From Alistipes ihumii AP11 (GTDB lineage: Bacteria; Bacteroidota; Bacteroidia; Bacteroidales; Rikenellaceae), in contig NZ_CP102294.1 in NCBI RefSeq assembly GCF_025144665.1, forward strand, positions 1-64,000: a stretch of 64,000 nucleotides of DNA, given 5' to 3'. This document shows positions 1 through 7,923 of the stretch, in pieces. The position numbers and the translations under genes were made by a program. Below the pieces are notes generated by a model. The model did not search any database. It saw nothing but the letters and a program-made list of their open reading frames with translations, and had not been told where the DNA came from. Each line of letters starts with the position of its first letter. Position 1 is the first letter of the stretch.

Positions 1-378
1 GTCGTTGAGCCGGTGCAGCAGTTTCTCGTACTCGGGGCTCTCGTAGTCGGTCCGCTCGGCGATCTGCGCCGTCAGGCGGTCGATCTCCTTTTCCAGATCG
101 AGCACTTCGGCGAAAGCCGACTCGGTCTCGGCATAGAGCGTCGTCGTGTCGGCCACCTTCATCTGCTGGGGCAGGTATCCGATCGTGCACTCGCCGTTAC
201 GCGAGACGCCGCCCGAGGTGGGCGGCTGCTCCCCGACGAGCACCTTGAGCATCGTCGACTTGCCCGCTCCGTTCTTGCCCACCAGACCGATCCGGTCTTT
301 GGGGTTGATCAGAAACGATATCTCCTTGAATAGATCCTGTCCGCCGAAGCTGACGGTCAGGTTGTCCACCGAAATCAT
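1..378 (-). CDS. ABC-F family ATP-binding protein, N-terminal part (runs off the window)
   Basis: The 126 visible residues are the N-terminal end of a soluble ABC-F ATPase. The protein opens MISVDNLTVSFGGQ and has a Walker A motif GKNGAGKST near residues 38-46, then the usual GYLPQQ Q-loop region near residue 76. The charged segment after it (ELEKEIDRL-like) fits the start of the arm subdomain. There is no membrane segment. ABC-F proteins act on ribosomes as translation factors or antibiotic-protection factors; which subfamily this is cannot be told from the fragment. The ATG lies 7 bases downstream of the rpe stop codon, so the two genes are probably co-transcribed. The second ATPase domain lies outside the window. 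Confidence 0.9.
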   Translation of the reverse strand, partial: MISVDNLTVSFGGQDLFKEISFLINPKDRIGLVGKNGAGKSTMLKVLVGEQPPTSGGVSRNGECTIGYLPQQMKVADTTTLYAETESAFAEVLDLEKEIDRLTAQIAERTDYESPEYEKLLHRLND

Positions 379-385
379 TCCTCCG

Positions 386-1036
386 CTATACGTTCAACAG
401 TTCGTGAATGGTCGCTTCGGGATTCTCGCTGGCGAACACCGTGCTCCCGGCCACGAGCACCTCGCAGCCTGCGGCGTACACCTCGGCCGCGTTGGCGAGC
501 GTGATGCCGCCGTCGATCTCGATCACGGCCCGCGAGCCGCAGCGGTCGATCTCCCGGCGGAGCTCGGCCACTTTCTCGGTCGATCCTTCGATGAACGACT
601 GTCCGCCGAATCCCGGCTCCACGCTCATCACGAGCACCAGATCGAGTTCGTTCAGGTAGGGCGCGACGGCCGCGGCGGGCGTCTTCGGCTTGATCGACAC
701 CCCGGCCTTGGCGCCGGCCTTTTTGATCATGGCGATCGCGCCGCGCACGTCCTCGGTCGCCTCGAGGTGGATCGTGACGATGTCCGCTCCCGCCCGGACG
801 AAGCGTTCGACGTATTTCTCAGGATTCACGATCATCAGGTGCGTGTCGAGCACTTTCTTCGTGCCTTGGCGGATCGGGCCCATGACCGGGAACCCGAACG
901 AGATGTTCGGCACGAAGACGCCGTCCATCACGTCGATGTGGATCCACTCGGCCTCGCTGCGGTCGAGCATCGCGATGTCGTCGGCCAGATGGCCGAAATC
1001 GGCCGAGAGGACCGAGGGGGATATGATTCTTGGCAT
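386..1036 (-). CDS. rpe: Ribulose-phosphate 3-epimerase
   Basis: A 216-residue protein of the usual length for the family. It interconverts D-ribulose 5-phosphate and D-xylulose 5-phosphate in the pentose phosphate pathway. Family landmarks are all present: the start ISPSVLSADF, the metal-site segment WIHIDVMDGVFVPN, DTHLMI with the metal-binding His, MSVEPGFGGQ, and EIDGGI followed by VAGSTVF for phosphate binding. An upstream in-frame extension on this strand exists but has no homology-like content, so I start at the ATG giving MPRIISP. A TAccTTTG promoter box lies 38 bases upstream. The ABC-F gene follows directly. Confidence 0.96.
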   Translation of the reverse strand: MPRIISPSVLSADFGHLADDIAMLDRSEAEWIHIDVMDGVFVPNISFGFPVMGPIRQGTKKVLDTHLMIVNPEKYVERFVRAGADIVTIHLEATEDVRGAIAMIKKAGAKAGVSIKPKTPAAAVAPYLNELDLVLVMSVEPGFGGQSFIEGSTEKVAELRREIDRCGSRAVIEIDGGITLANAAEVYAAGCEVLVAGSTVFASENPEATIHELLNV

Positions 1037-1073
1037 AATCCGTCTGTTTTTGTCGGTTTGCTGTAAATTCGTA

Positions 1074-1103
1074 CAAAGGTAATGATTTTTATCGCTATTT
1101 TTG
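1074..1103. promoter_or_regulatory. Divergent -7 boxes for rpe and rmuC
   Basis: On the minus strand TAccTTTG occupies 1081-1074 and points at rpe. On the plus strand TAttTTTG occupies 1096-1103 and points at rmuC. Both match the Bacteroidota sigma-ABfr -7 consensus TAnnTTTG. I see no good TTG -33 element at 19-20 bases for either. Confidence 0.6.
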
Positions 1104-1146
1104 CTCTGTCGCCTATCCCGGCGGCAGAAATCGAACCGAAACGACC

Positions 1147-2523
1147 ATGCTGTATGCTTTTGTTTTGTTGGTCGGGCTGGCCGTCGGCGCTCTGGTCGTC
1201 GCCGGATTGGTCCACCGCCCGGCCGCCCGCCGCTGGGCGGAGACCGAGCGCGGGCTTCGCGCCGAGGCCGAGACGCGAAATGCCGAGTTGAATGCGCTGA
1301 CCCGCGACGCGGCCGGGAGTTCCGCGCAGCGACAGGCGCTGGAGAAGGAACTCGCCGAGCTGAAGGCCGAGCGCGAGCGCGAGCGGGCCCGCCGCGCCGA
1401 GGAGATCGCCGCACTCGAACAACAACAACGGCTGGCGTTCAAGAATCTGGCCAACGAAATACTCGATGAGAAGAGTCGGCAGTTCAAGCAGAGCAACCGC
1501 GAATCGCTCGAATCGCTGCTGAATCCTTTCCGCGAGCAGATCGAGGGTTTCCGCAAGCGTGTCGACGAGGTGTATAAAGGGGAAATTGAGCAACACTCTT
1601 TACTCAAAAATGAAATTTGTAGGCTCCGCGAGGCGAACCTGCGCATGTCCGAGGAGGCCGACAACCTGACCCGCGCGCTCAAGGGCAACTCGAAAGTGCA
1701 GGGCGACTGGGGCGAGATGCTTCTCGAGACGATTCTCGACAGTTCGCATCTGACCAAGGGCATCCACTACGAGACGCAGCACAACCTGAAGGACGAGCAG
1801 GGCAACAACCTGCGTCCCGACGTGATTCTGAAGCTGCCCGAGGGCAAGCGGATCGTCATCGACTCGAAGGTTTCGCTGACGGCTTACGTGGCCTATACCG
1901 AGAGCGCGACGCCCGAGGAAGCCTCGCGTGCCGTGAAGGACCATCTGCGTTCGGTGCGCGCCCATGTCGACGAGCTGAGCGGCAAGTGCTATCAGGCGCT
2001 GCTCGACCGGACGCGGTCCGAATCGCCCGATTTCGTCATCATGTTCGTTCCGAGCGAGCCGGCTTTCCTGCTTGCGATGCAGCAGGACGCCTCGCTGTGG
2101 GGCTATGCTTACAACAAGAAGGTGATCGTCAGCAGCCCGACGAATCTGTTCGCTCTGCTCAAGATCGTCGACGACCTGTGGAAGCGCGACATGCAGAGCC
2201 GCAACGCGAGAAAAATAGCGGACGAGGGCGGCAAGCTCTACGATAAGTTCGTGGGTTTCGCCGAGACGCTGCTCGATCTGGGCAAGAGCATCTCCGCCTC
2301 GTCGGAAAAGTACGAAAAGGCGATCAAGCAGCTCAAGACGGGTCAGGGCAATCTGATCCGCCGCACCGAGCGGCTGCGCGAGCTGGGCGTCAAAGCGACC
2401 AAAAGCCTCCCGAACCAGCTGTCCGACTACGACGAGGAGGACGAGCGGACGGAAATAGAGACCGTAACCGAAAACGAGGACAAGAACGGAGAGGAGAGCG
2501 CTTCCGTCCCGAACGTCCGTTGA
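1147..2523 (+). CDS. rmuC: DNA recombination protein RmuC
   Basis: 458 residues. The protein has one N-terminal membrane anchor (about residues 2-22), a long charged coiled coil (about 30-180) that narrows to a segment rich in Lys and Glu, and then the RmuC catalytic-core-like domain. The landmark stretches are KVQGDWGEMLLE, PDVILKLPEGKRIVIDSKVSL and ADEGGKLYDKFVGF. RmuC limits DNA inversions and related rearrangements in E. coli and is predicted to have a PD-(D/E)XK nuclease-like fold; PDVI...IDSKVS fits that core. The tail is acidic and low in complexity. The gene stands alone, divergent from rpe. Confidence 0.93.
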   Translation: MLYAFVLLVGLAVGALVVAGLVHRPAARRWAETERGLRAEAETRNAELNALTRDAAGSSAQRQALEKELAELKAERERERARRAEEIAALEQQQRLAFKNLANEILDEKSRQFKQSNRESLESLLNPFREQIEGFRKRVDEVYKGEIEQHSLLKNEICRLREANLRMSEEADNLTRALKGNSKVQGDWGEMLLETILDSSHLTKGIHYETQHNLKDEQGNNLRPDVILKLPEGKRIVIDSKVSLTAYVAYTESATPEEASRAVKDHLRSVRAHVDELSGKCYQALLDRTRSESPDFVIMFVPSEPAFLLAMQQDASLWGYAYNKKVIVSSPTNLFALLKIVDDLWKRDMQSRNARKIADEGGKLYDKFVGFAETLLDLGKSISASSEKYEKAIKQLKTGQGNLIRRTERLRELGVKATKSLPNQLSDYDEEDERTEIETVTENEDKNGEESASVPNVR

Positions 2524-2638
2524 TCCGTAAGCGATAGGCAGACTATGCTTTCAAGTTCGGCGTTCCGGTTCGTATCATCGTTTGATTACATCTGATAGGT
2601 CTGAAGTTTCATAAATTTTAAACCTGTAAAAGGACGTT

Positions 2639-2893
2639 ATGACAAAAAGCGAGTTAACCGCGAACTTGAAGGAATGGGAATTGGAGCATCTGTATTCCCT
2701 CGATGGATCATTAGAACCTGATAAATATATCCTATATCATAACTATTCCGTTTGGGAATATTTCTTCTTCGACGAAAAAGGAGGTCGTAGTAATATGAGA
2801 TTTTTTCATTCCGAAGAAGAAGCTTACGATTTTATTTATCAAGATGCTTTAAGTTTCCATCAAACAAGTGAGAAATATGGCATAAAATGGTGA
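2639..2893 (+). CDS. Small AT-rich hypothetical protein
   Basis: 84 residues, opening MTKSELTANLKEWELEHLY and containing YSVWEYFFFDEKGG and EEEAYDFIYQDAL. I do not recognise the family. There is no signal peptide or membrane segment; it looks like a small, soluble, acidic and aromatic-rich protein. Base composition is clearly more AT-rich than the flanking rmuC and pheA genes, which suggests recent acquisition. A decayed paralogue lies 186 bases downstream, and its preserved motifs support the idea that this reading frame is a genuine gene. Confidence 0.6.
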   Translation: MTKSELTANLKEWELEHLYSLDGSLEPDKYILYHNYSVWEYFFFDEKGGRSNMRFFHSEEEAYDFIYQDALSFHQTSEKYGIKW

Positions 2894-3078
2894 TCAGATG
2901 ATTTCCAAAGCCTAAGCGGCCATGAATCGAAGTCAGGGCAATTTGATTTACCTTGACTTATGAAATTTTAAATACAATCAAGTTTTGCGGTACCTATCTT
3001 TGGTCAATCTGGTACAAGAATTCATACAAAGCCCTTCGGAATTTAGGACTATATCCGACCTTTATATAAAAGTTAGAT

Positions 3079-3330
3079 ATGACCAGAAAAGAATTGAAGC
3101 GGAAACTTGAAAAGTCAGGACGTTTAAGTCGTTATTTTTAGATGGTTCCCTTCGTTCAGATTGTGGCATTTTATTGAGAAATTATTCTGTATGGGAATAT
3201 TTCCATATGGACGAAAGGGGAAATCGGACGCCTTTAAATTATTTACTTCGGCAGGAAAAGCCTATGATTATTATAAAAATGCGTTAGATTCTTGCAACGT
3301 TTTTCAGACGGCATTAAACAAACGCCCAAG
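3079..3330 (+). pseudogene. Frameshifted paralogue of the preceding small gene
   Basis: Three consecutive frames each retain part of the upstream gene. Frame 1 from the ATG at 3079 reads MTRKELKRKLEKSGRL and stops at 3139-3141. Frame 3 from about 3138 reads LDGSLRSD, then RNYSVWEYFHMDERGNR. A third frame from about 3230 reads FKLFTSAGKAYDYYKNALDS, matching MRFFHSEEEAYDFIYQDALS of the intact copy. Order and spacing match the intact gene at 2639-2893, so this is a tandem duplicate broken by at least two indels. Function unknown. Confidence 0.65.
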
Positions 3331-3463
3331 TAGTTTGCGGCCGAGCGATCTTCGGAGAGCCGGATTTCCCCTGATATGGCCTGCCCGAAGTTTCCGGATC
3401 GTCGCCTGGTTGTGAAATTTCCATGTTTGCCGGGCCGAGTTGTTAAATTCGGGGCGGGGCGCA

Positions 3464-3493
3464 TTGTTTTTTCTCTTTTTTGTTATACATTTG
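3464..3493 (+). promoter_or_regulatory. Promoter of the aromatic amino acid operon
   Basis: TTG at 3464-3466, a 19-base spacer, then TAcaTTTG at 3486-3493. This is a near-ideal Bacteroidota promoter. Transcription would start near 3500, giving a leader of about 190 nt before pheA. That leader contains the attenuator peptide and terminator described next. Confidence 0.75.
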
Positions 3494-3540
3494 CCGTGTC
3501 GAACAGAAACTGTAGAACGTTTAATCCGTTACGAGGAACG

Positions 3541-3621
3541 ATGAATCAGCTTTCGCCTTTTTTTGGTTATTATTTTTACTTCTACTTTACCAAAAGCGGA
3601 CTGGGATCGCGTTGCCTTTAG
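3541..3621 (+). CDS. Phe/Tyr-rich leader peptide of the aromatic operon (attenuator peptide)
   Basis: A 26-residue reading frame (MNQLSPFFGYYFYFYFTKSG, then LGSRCL) between the operon promoter and pheA. Residues 7-16 are FFGYYFYFYF: five Phe and four Tyr in ten residues, with only one Gly between. The operon downstream makes exactly these two amino acids, so this is the classical layout of a transcription-attenuation leader peptide. The Phe/Tyr codons span 3559-3588. A ribosome stalled there would leave the antiterminator arm (3603-3609) free. A ribosome that reached the stop codon (3619-3621) would cover it. No known gene symbol is assigned. Confidence 0.85.
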   Translation: MNQLSPFFGYYFYFYFTKSGLGSRCL

Positions 3622-3656
3622 CGAACGAATCGAACGATGAAAAGATAGACGATCCC
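3603..3656 (+). promoter_or_regulatory. Antiterminator helix of the Phe/Tyr attenuator
   Basis: GGGATCG at 3603-3609 is perfectly complementary to CGATCCC at 3650-3656. The second arm overlaps the 5' arm of the terminator (3652-3660), so the two helices exclude each other. The first arm lies within the last codons of the leader peptide and is masked when the ribosome finishes translating it. This is seen directly in the sequence; the regulatory outcome is inferred. Confidence 0.75.
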
Positions 3657-3685
3657 GGTCCTTGCAAGGTCCGGGATTTTTTTTT
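3652..3685 (+). terminator. Rho-independent terminator/attenuator upstream of pheA
   Basis: ATCCCGG (3652-3658) pairs with CCGGGAT (3671-3677). The stem continues inward past a U-U mismatch with CC/GG around a six-base loop. A run of nine T (3677-3685) follows. It ends only 3 bases before the pheA ATG, so it can only work as a conditional attenuator. Confidence 0.85.
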
Positions 3686-3688
3686 GAG

Positions 3689-4558
3689 ATGAAGATGACA
3701 AGCCAGAACGAATGGACGGAGCCGGAAACGGCGGGCGGCGTGCCTTTGCGCGTCGCCATTCAGGGCTACGAAGGTAGTTTCCATCATATCGTCGCGCGTC
3801 GCTTTCTGGGCGAGCGGGCGGAAATCGTTCCCTGCGATACGTTCCGCGAAGTGGCCCGGCAGGTCGAGAGCGGCGGAGCCGAGTACGGTATCATGGCGAT
3901 CGAGAACTCGATCGCGGGAAGTATTCTGCCCAATCTGGGTATTCTGCATAACAGCCGTCTTCAGGTGACCGGGGAGTATTACCTGCATATCCGGCAGAAC
4001 CTGATGGCGCTGCCCGGGGTCGGGCTCGAGGGAATCGAGGAGGTGCACTCACACCCGATGGCGCTGCTGCAGTGCGTCGATTTTCTCGATACGCATCGCT
4101 GGCGTCTGGTCGAGACCGAGGATACGGCCCTCAGCGCCCGGCGCATCGCCGAGCGGGGCATCCGCAATGCGGCCGCCATAGCCGGCGATTTGGCCGCCGA
4201 GCTTTTCGGGCTCGAAATCGTCGCGGCGGACATCCACTCGATCCGTAATAACTACACGCGTTTTTTGGTGCTTCGTCCCGACCACCAGCCGATCGACGAG
4301 CGCTCGGACAAGGCTTCGCTCTGCTTCAAGACCGACCATCGTCATGGCTCGCTGATACGCGTACTGCGCGAAATGGAGGACTCGACGATCAATATGACCA
4401 AGCTGCAGTCCTCGCCGATTCCGAGCGAGCCGTGGCACTATATGTTTCATGTCGACATGGAGTTCGCCTGCATGGACGACTATAACCGCGTGATCGAGCG
4501 GATGCGGTCGGTCACCAGCGAGTTGCACGTGTACGGCGTGTACCGCAAAGGACAATGA
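3689..4558 (+). CDS. pheA: Prephenate dehydratase
   Basis: 289 residues from the ATG at 3689; an ATG at 3695 is also possible, and an upstream TTG inside the terminator loop is rejected. It converts prephenate to phenylpyruvate. The substrate-binding domain begins VAIQGYEGSFHH (the family GxxGSFSH-like motif) and has EYGIMAIENSIAGS. The NNYTRFLVL segment carries the catalytic TRF motif. A C-terminal ACT-type domain (SLIRVLREME..., about 205-289) would bind Phe. There is no chorismate mutase domain here; that activity is fused to the DAHP synthase at the end of the operon. It is the first structural gene after the Phe/Tyr attenuator and overlaps the next gene by ATGA. Confidence 0.95.
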   Translation: MKMTSQNEWTEPETAGGVPLRVAIQGYEGSFHHIVARRFLGERAEIVPCDTFREVARQVESGGAEYGIMAIENSIAGSILPNLGILHNSRLQVTGEYYLHIRQNLMALPGVGLEGIEEVHSHPMALLQCVDFLDTHRWRLVETEDTALSARRIAERGIRNAAAIAGDLAAELFGLEIVAADIHSIRNNYTRFLVLRPDHQPIDERSDKASLCFKTDHRHGSLIRVLREMEDSTINMTKLQSSPIPSEPWHYMFHVDMEFACMDDYNRVIERMRSVTSELHVYGVYRKGQ

Positions 4559-5754
4559 GAATGATTGAAAAACGACAAGAGATGAAACCGATCGAAATGA
4601 AATTGGCCCGGAGACTCGGCGGAGTGGGGGAGTACTATTTCTCGAAAAAGCTGCGCGAAATCGACCGGATGCGTGCCTCGGGCCGTCAGATCATCAATTT
4701 GGGTATCGGCAGTCCCGACAGGCCGCCCCATCCGGACGTGATCGGAACGCTGGCCGCCGAGGCCGCCAAGCCCGGCAATCACGGCTATCAGCCTTACAAG
4801 GGCGCGGCCGTGCTGCGCGAGGCGTTCGCGCTTTGGTATAAGGAGCGCTACGGCGTTGCGCTCGATCCGGAGGGCGAGATTCTTCCGCTGATCGGGTCGA
4901 AAGAGGGCGTGATGCACGTCTGTATGACCTATCTCGACGAAGGCGACCGTGTGCTGGTGCCCAATCCCGGCTATCCGACCTACCGTTCGGCGGTGACGAT
5001 CGCCGGGGGCGTCTGCGTTGATTACGTGCTGCGCGAGGACGGCGGGTGGATGCCCGATTTCGACGAAATCGAGCGCGGCGGTCTGCAAGGCGTCAAGATG
5101 ATGATCGTCAACTATCCGCACATGCCGACCGGAGCCGCCCCGAAGGAGGGCCTGTTCCGCCGTCTGGTCGATTTCGCCCGCCGGCACGGCATCCTGCTGC
5201 TGCACGACAATCCGTACAGCTTTCTGCGCAACGACCGTCCGGAGAGCCTGCTGGCCACGCCCGGAGCGACGGAAGTGGCGCTCGAGCTCAATTCGCTGAG
5301 CAAAAGTCACTGCATGGCGGGCTGGAGAATCGGGATGATCGGCGGAGCCCGCGAGCGCATCGACGAGATCATCCGTTTCAAGAGTAACATGGACTCGGGC
5401 ATGTTCTATCCGCTGCAGGCTGCTGCCGCGAAAGCCCTGTCGCTGGGCGACGACTGGTATCGGGAGCTCAATGCGCTGTACCGCCGCCGCGAGGCCAAGG
5501 CTTACGAGATACTCGACGCGGTCGGCTGCACCTACGATCCCGTTCAGGCGGGGCTGTTCGTTTGGGGACGGCTCCCCGAGGGAGCCGGAGACTGCTATGA
5601 GTTTTCGGACAGGGTATTGAACGGCTGCGGCGTGTTCCTGACGCCCGGCGGCATTTTCGGTTCGGAGGGCGACCGTTACATCCGCATCAGCCTCTGCGCA
5701 ACGGAGGAAGTGCTGCAACGCGCGGCCGACCAAATAAAAGGAATGGTATTATGA
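4555..5754 (+). CDS. PLP-dependent aminotransferase of the aromatic operon
   Basis: 399 residues, fold-type I aminotransferase of the aspartate/LL-DAP type. Visible landmarks: the N-terminal INLGIGSPDRPPHP, the PNPGYPTY segment, VNYPHMPTG (usual form NYPNNPTG), DNPYSFLRND, and the PLP Schiff-base lysine in SLSKSHCMAGWRIG. The C-terminal part ends RYIRISLCATEE. Its place between pheA and tyrA, with ATGA overlaps on both sides, indicates it transaminates phenylpyruvate and 4-hydroxyphenylpyruvate (or prephenate); the exact substrate is inferred from context only. The H in YPHMPTG where most relatives have N is worth noting. Confidence 0.9.
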   Translation: MRMIEKRQEMKPIEMKLARRLGGVGEYYFSKKLREIDRMRASGRQIINLGIGSPDRPPHPDVIGTLAAEAAKPGNHGYQPYKGAAVLREAFALWYKERYGVALDPEGEILPLIGSKEGVMHVCMTYLDEGDRVLVPNPGYPTYRSAVTIAGGVCVDYVLREDGGWMPDFDEIERGGLQGVKMMIVNYPHMPTGAAPKEGLFRRLVDFARRHGILLLHDNPYSFLRNDRPESLLATPGATEVALELNSLSKSHCMAGWRIGMIGGARERIDEIIRFKSNMDSGMFYPLQAAAAKALSLGDDWYRELNALYRRREAKAYEILDAVGCTYDPVQAGLFVWGRLPEGAGDCYEFSDRVLNGCGVFLTPGGIFGSEGDRYIRISLCATEEVLQRAADQIKGMVL

Positions 5755-6590
5755 AAGCGGCCATCGTAGGCGTCGGGCTGATCGGAGGATCGTTTGCTCT
5801 GACGCTCAAGGATAACGGAATTTGCGACGAGGTGATCGGAGTCGACAATTCCGAGCGAAACCGGGCCAAGGCGCTCGAACTGGGGCTCGTCGACCGGACG
5901 GCATCGCTGGCCGAGGCTGTCGCCGGGGCCGATCTGGTGGTGCTGGCTACGCCGGTAGATTCTATTCCGCTGCTGGCCGTCAAGGTGCTCAATCAGGTCG
6001 ATCGGCAGGTCGTTATCGACATGGGCTCGACCAAGCAGGAACTGTGCGAGGTGATCGCGCAGCACCCGCGCCGGGGCCGCTTCGTAGCGACGCATCCGAT
6101 GTGGGGAACCGAGTACAGCGGTCCCGAGGCGGCCGAGCACGACGCTTTCAGGGGCCGCACGGTCGTCTTCTGCGACCGCGAGCTGAGCGATCCGGACGCC
6201 GTGGAGTTCGTCGAGCGGGTCTATGAGCGGATAGGCATGCCGATCAAGTACATGAGCGCCGAGGAGCAGGACACCCATACGGCTTATGTGAGCCATATAT
6301 CGCACATTACGTCGTTCGCGCTCGCGCTGACCGTGCTCGAGAAGGAGCGCGAGGAGGAGCATATTTTCGATCTGGCCGGAGGCGGCTTCGAGAGCACGGT
6401 CCGTCTGGCCAAGAGCTCGCCCGAGACTTGGGTTCCGATCTTCATGCAGAACAAGTATAACGTGCTCGACGTGCTGCGGGAGCATATCCACCAGTTGCAG
6501 ATTTTCCGGCGCATGCTCGAGCGTGACGATACGGAAGGGCTGCGAACGATGATGCAGCGCGCCAACCGGATCAGGAAGATATTGAAATAG
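5751..6590 (+). CDS. tyrA: Prephenate dehydrogenase
   Basis: 279 residues, a stand-alone TyrA without mutase or ACT fusion. It oxidatively decarboxylates prephenate to 4-hydroxyphenylpyruvate. The N-terminus is a Rossmann NAD(P) site, VGVGLIGGSFAL. VVLATPVDSI, DMGSTKQ and the ATHPMWGTEYSGP segment with its active-site His are present. The HTAYVSHISHITSFALAL helix matches the family dimer domain. It overlaps the aminotransferase stop by ATGA. A 159-base gap separates it from the DAHP synthase gene. Confidence 0.94.
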   Translation: MKAAIVGVGLIGGSFALTLKDNGICDEVIGVDNSERNRAKALELGLVDRTASLAEAVAGADLVVLATPVDSIPLLAVKVLNQVDRQVVIDMGSTKQELCEVIAQHPRRGRFVATHPMWGTEYSGPEAAEHDAFRGRTVVFCDRELSDPDAVEFVERVYERIGMPIKYMSAEEQDTHTAYVSHISHITSFALALTVLEKEREEEHIFDLAGGGFESTVRLAKSSPETWVPIFMQNKYNVLDVLREHIHQLQIFRRMLERDDTEGLRTMMQRANRIRKILK

Positions 6591-6614
6591 CCGGCCGGGG
6601 ATTCCGAGAGGGGA

Positions 6615-6638
6615 GGCCCGGGCGTCGGCGTCCGGGCC
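6615..6638 (+). other. GC-rich hairpin between tyrA and the DAHP synthase gene
   Basis: GGCCCGG (6615-6621) pairs with CCGGGCC (6632-6638), and the stem continues inward with GCG/CGT around TCGG. There is no U-tract after it. It may be an mRNA stabilising or processing structure within the operon. The rest of the 159-base gap shows nothing recognisable. Confidence 0.45.
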
Positions 6639-6749
6639 GGAACGGAACGAAAGCCGCCGGTCGGGATCGCTTCTCGGCGGAGCGGGGCCTTCCCGTTTCG
6701 TCCGGGCTCCGGCAAGGCAAATGAGAAACAACGCGAAAAGAACAACTAT

Positions 6750-7811
6750 ATGAAACCGTTTGACATCAAGGCGAAACGCCCGCTCATTATCTCGGGCCCG
6801 TGCAGTGCGGAAACCGAGGAACAAACTTTGGAGACCTGCCGGCGGATTGCCGACACGGGTCTCGTCGACGTGCTGAGGGCCGGCATTTGGAAGCCGCGTA
6901 CGAAGCCCGGTTCGTTCGAAGGCGTGGGCCTCAAGGGGCTCGCGTGGATGAGCCGTGCCCGCGAGATTACGGGCTTGCCGATCGGCACCGAGGTAGCTAC
7001 GTCCAAGCATGTAGAGGCGGCGCTGGAATTCGGCGTGGACGTGATTTGGGTCGGCGCGCGCACGACGGTCAATCCGTTCAGCGTGCAGGATATAGCCGAT
7101 GCGCTGAAAGGTTCGGACGTGACCGTGCTGATCAAGAATCCGATGAATCCCGACATCGAGCTGTGGGGCGGCGCCGTCGCGCGGATGCGTAACGCCGGCA
7201 TCGAGAAGCTCGGGCTGATTCACCGCGGCTTTTCGGCCTACGGAGCCTCGCTGTACCGCAACAATCCGATGTGGCATCTGGCCATCGAGATGCGGAGCCG
7301 TTTCCCCGAGCTGCCGATGATCTGCGATCCGTCGCATATCTGCGGCTGCCGCGACTATCTGCTCGACGTGGCGCAGAAGAGCGCCGATCTGGATTACGAC
7401 GGGCTGATCGTCGAAAGCCATATCTGTCCCGACAAGGCGTGGAGCGACGCTTCGCAACAACTGACGCCCGACGGGCTCGAGGCGTTGCTTCGGAGCATCG
7501 TATGGCGCCGCTCGACGACCGACAGCCCTTCCTATCAGCAGGCCTTGGCGAAGCTGCGCGCGCAAATCGATCAGATCGACGCCGAGACTTTCGAGCTGCT
7601 CGGCAAGCGGATGCGCGTGGCCGAGGAGATCGGCCGCGTGAAGAAGGAGAACAACGTGGCGATCCTGCAGGGAGGCCGCTGGAGCAGCATCGTCGACCGG
7701 GTCGTCTCGCAGGCTCCGAAGCTGGGGGTCAGCGAAGAGTTTCTCAAGACCGTTCTCGAAGCCATTCATCTCGAGAGCATCAACCTGCAGAACCGGATCA
7801 TGAACCGGTAA
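6750..7811 (+). CDS. Bifunctional 3-deoxy-7-phosphoheptulonate synthase / chorismate mutase
   Basis: 353 residues. Residues 1-255 are a class I-beta (KDO8P-like) DAHP synthase: IISGPCSAET, GIWKPRTKPGSFEG, the metal/substrate segments IHRGFSAYG and CDPSHICG, and VESHICPDKAWSDA. Residues about 268-350 are an AroQ-type chorismate mutase: LAKLRAQIDQIDAETFELLGKRM, then AEEIGRVKKENN. The fusion joins the first step of the shikimate pathway to the branch step toward Phe and Tyr. It explains why neither pheA nor tyrA carries a mutase domain. In such fusions the mutase domain commonly serves as the prephenate/chorismate sensor for feedback. It is the last gene of the operon; a terminator follows. Confidence 0.94.
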   Translation: MKPFDIKAKRPLIISGPCSAETEEQTLETCRRIADTGLVDVLRAGIWKPRTKPGSFEGVGLKGLAWMSRAREITGLPIGTEVATSKHVEAALEFGVDVIWVGARTTVNPFSVQDIADALKGSDVTVLIKNPMNPDIELWGGAVARMRNAGIEKLGLIHRGFSAYGASLYRNNPMWHLAIEMRSRFPELPMICDPSHICGCRDYLLDVAQKSADLDYDGLIVESHICPDKAWSDASQQLTPDGLEALLRSIVWRRSTTDSPSYQQALAKLRAQIDQIDAETFELLGKRMRVAEEIGRVKKENNVAILQGGRWSSIVDRVVSQAPKLGVSEEFLKTVLEAIHLESINLQNRIMNR

Positions 7812-7875
7812 GGCGCGTAAGAAAATTGCGTTTTTCGACGTATTGTTTGCGCATTCTGTTCGGAATCTTTATTTT

Positions 7876-7908
7876 GGGGAAGTTCTCGCGACGGGACTTC
7901 CCCTTTTT
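7876..7908 (+). terminator. Terminator of the aromatic operon
   Basis: GGGGAAGT (7876-7883) pairs with ACTTCCCC (7896-7903), followed by TTTTT. It stands only 16 bases before the next ATG, so the following kinase gene either has a promoter overlapping this region or depends on read-through. Confidence 0.75.
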
Positions 7909-7923
7909 CGTAACGATAGCCTG

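Noticed and set aside
5676-7769. Long minus-strand frame opposite tyrA and the DAHP synthase gene
   Set aside because: Composition typical of antisense GC-rich coding DNA; both plus-strand genes are clear.
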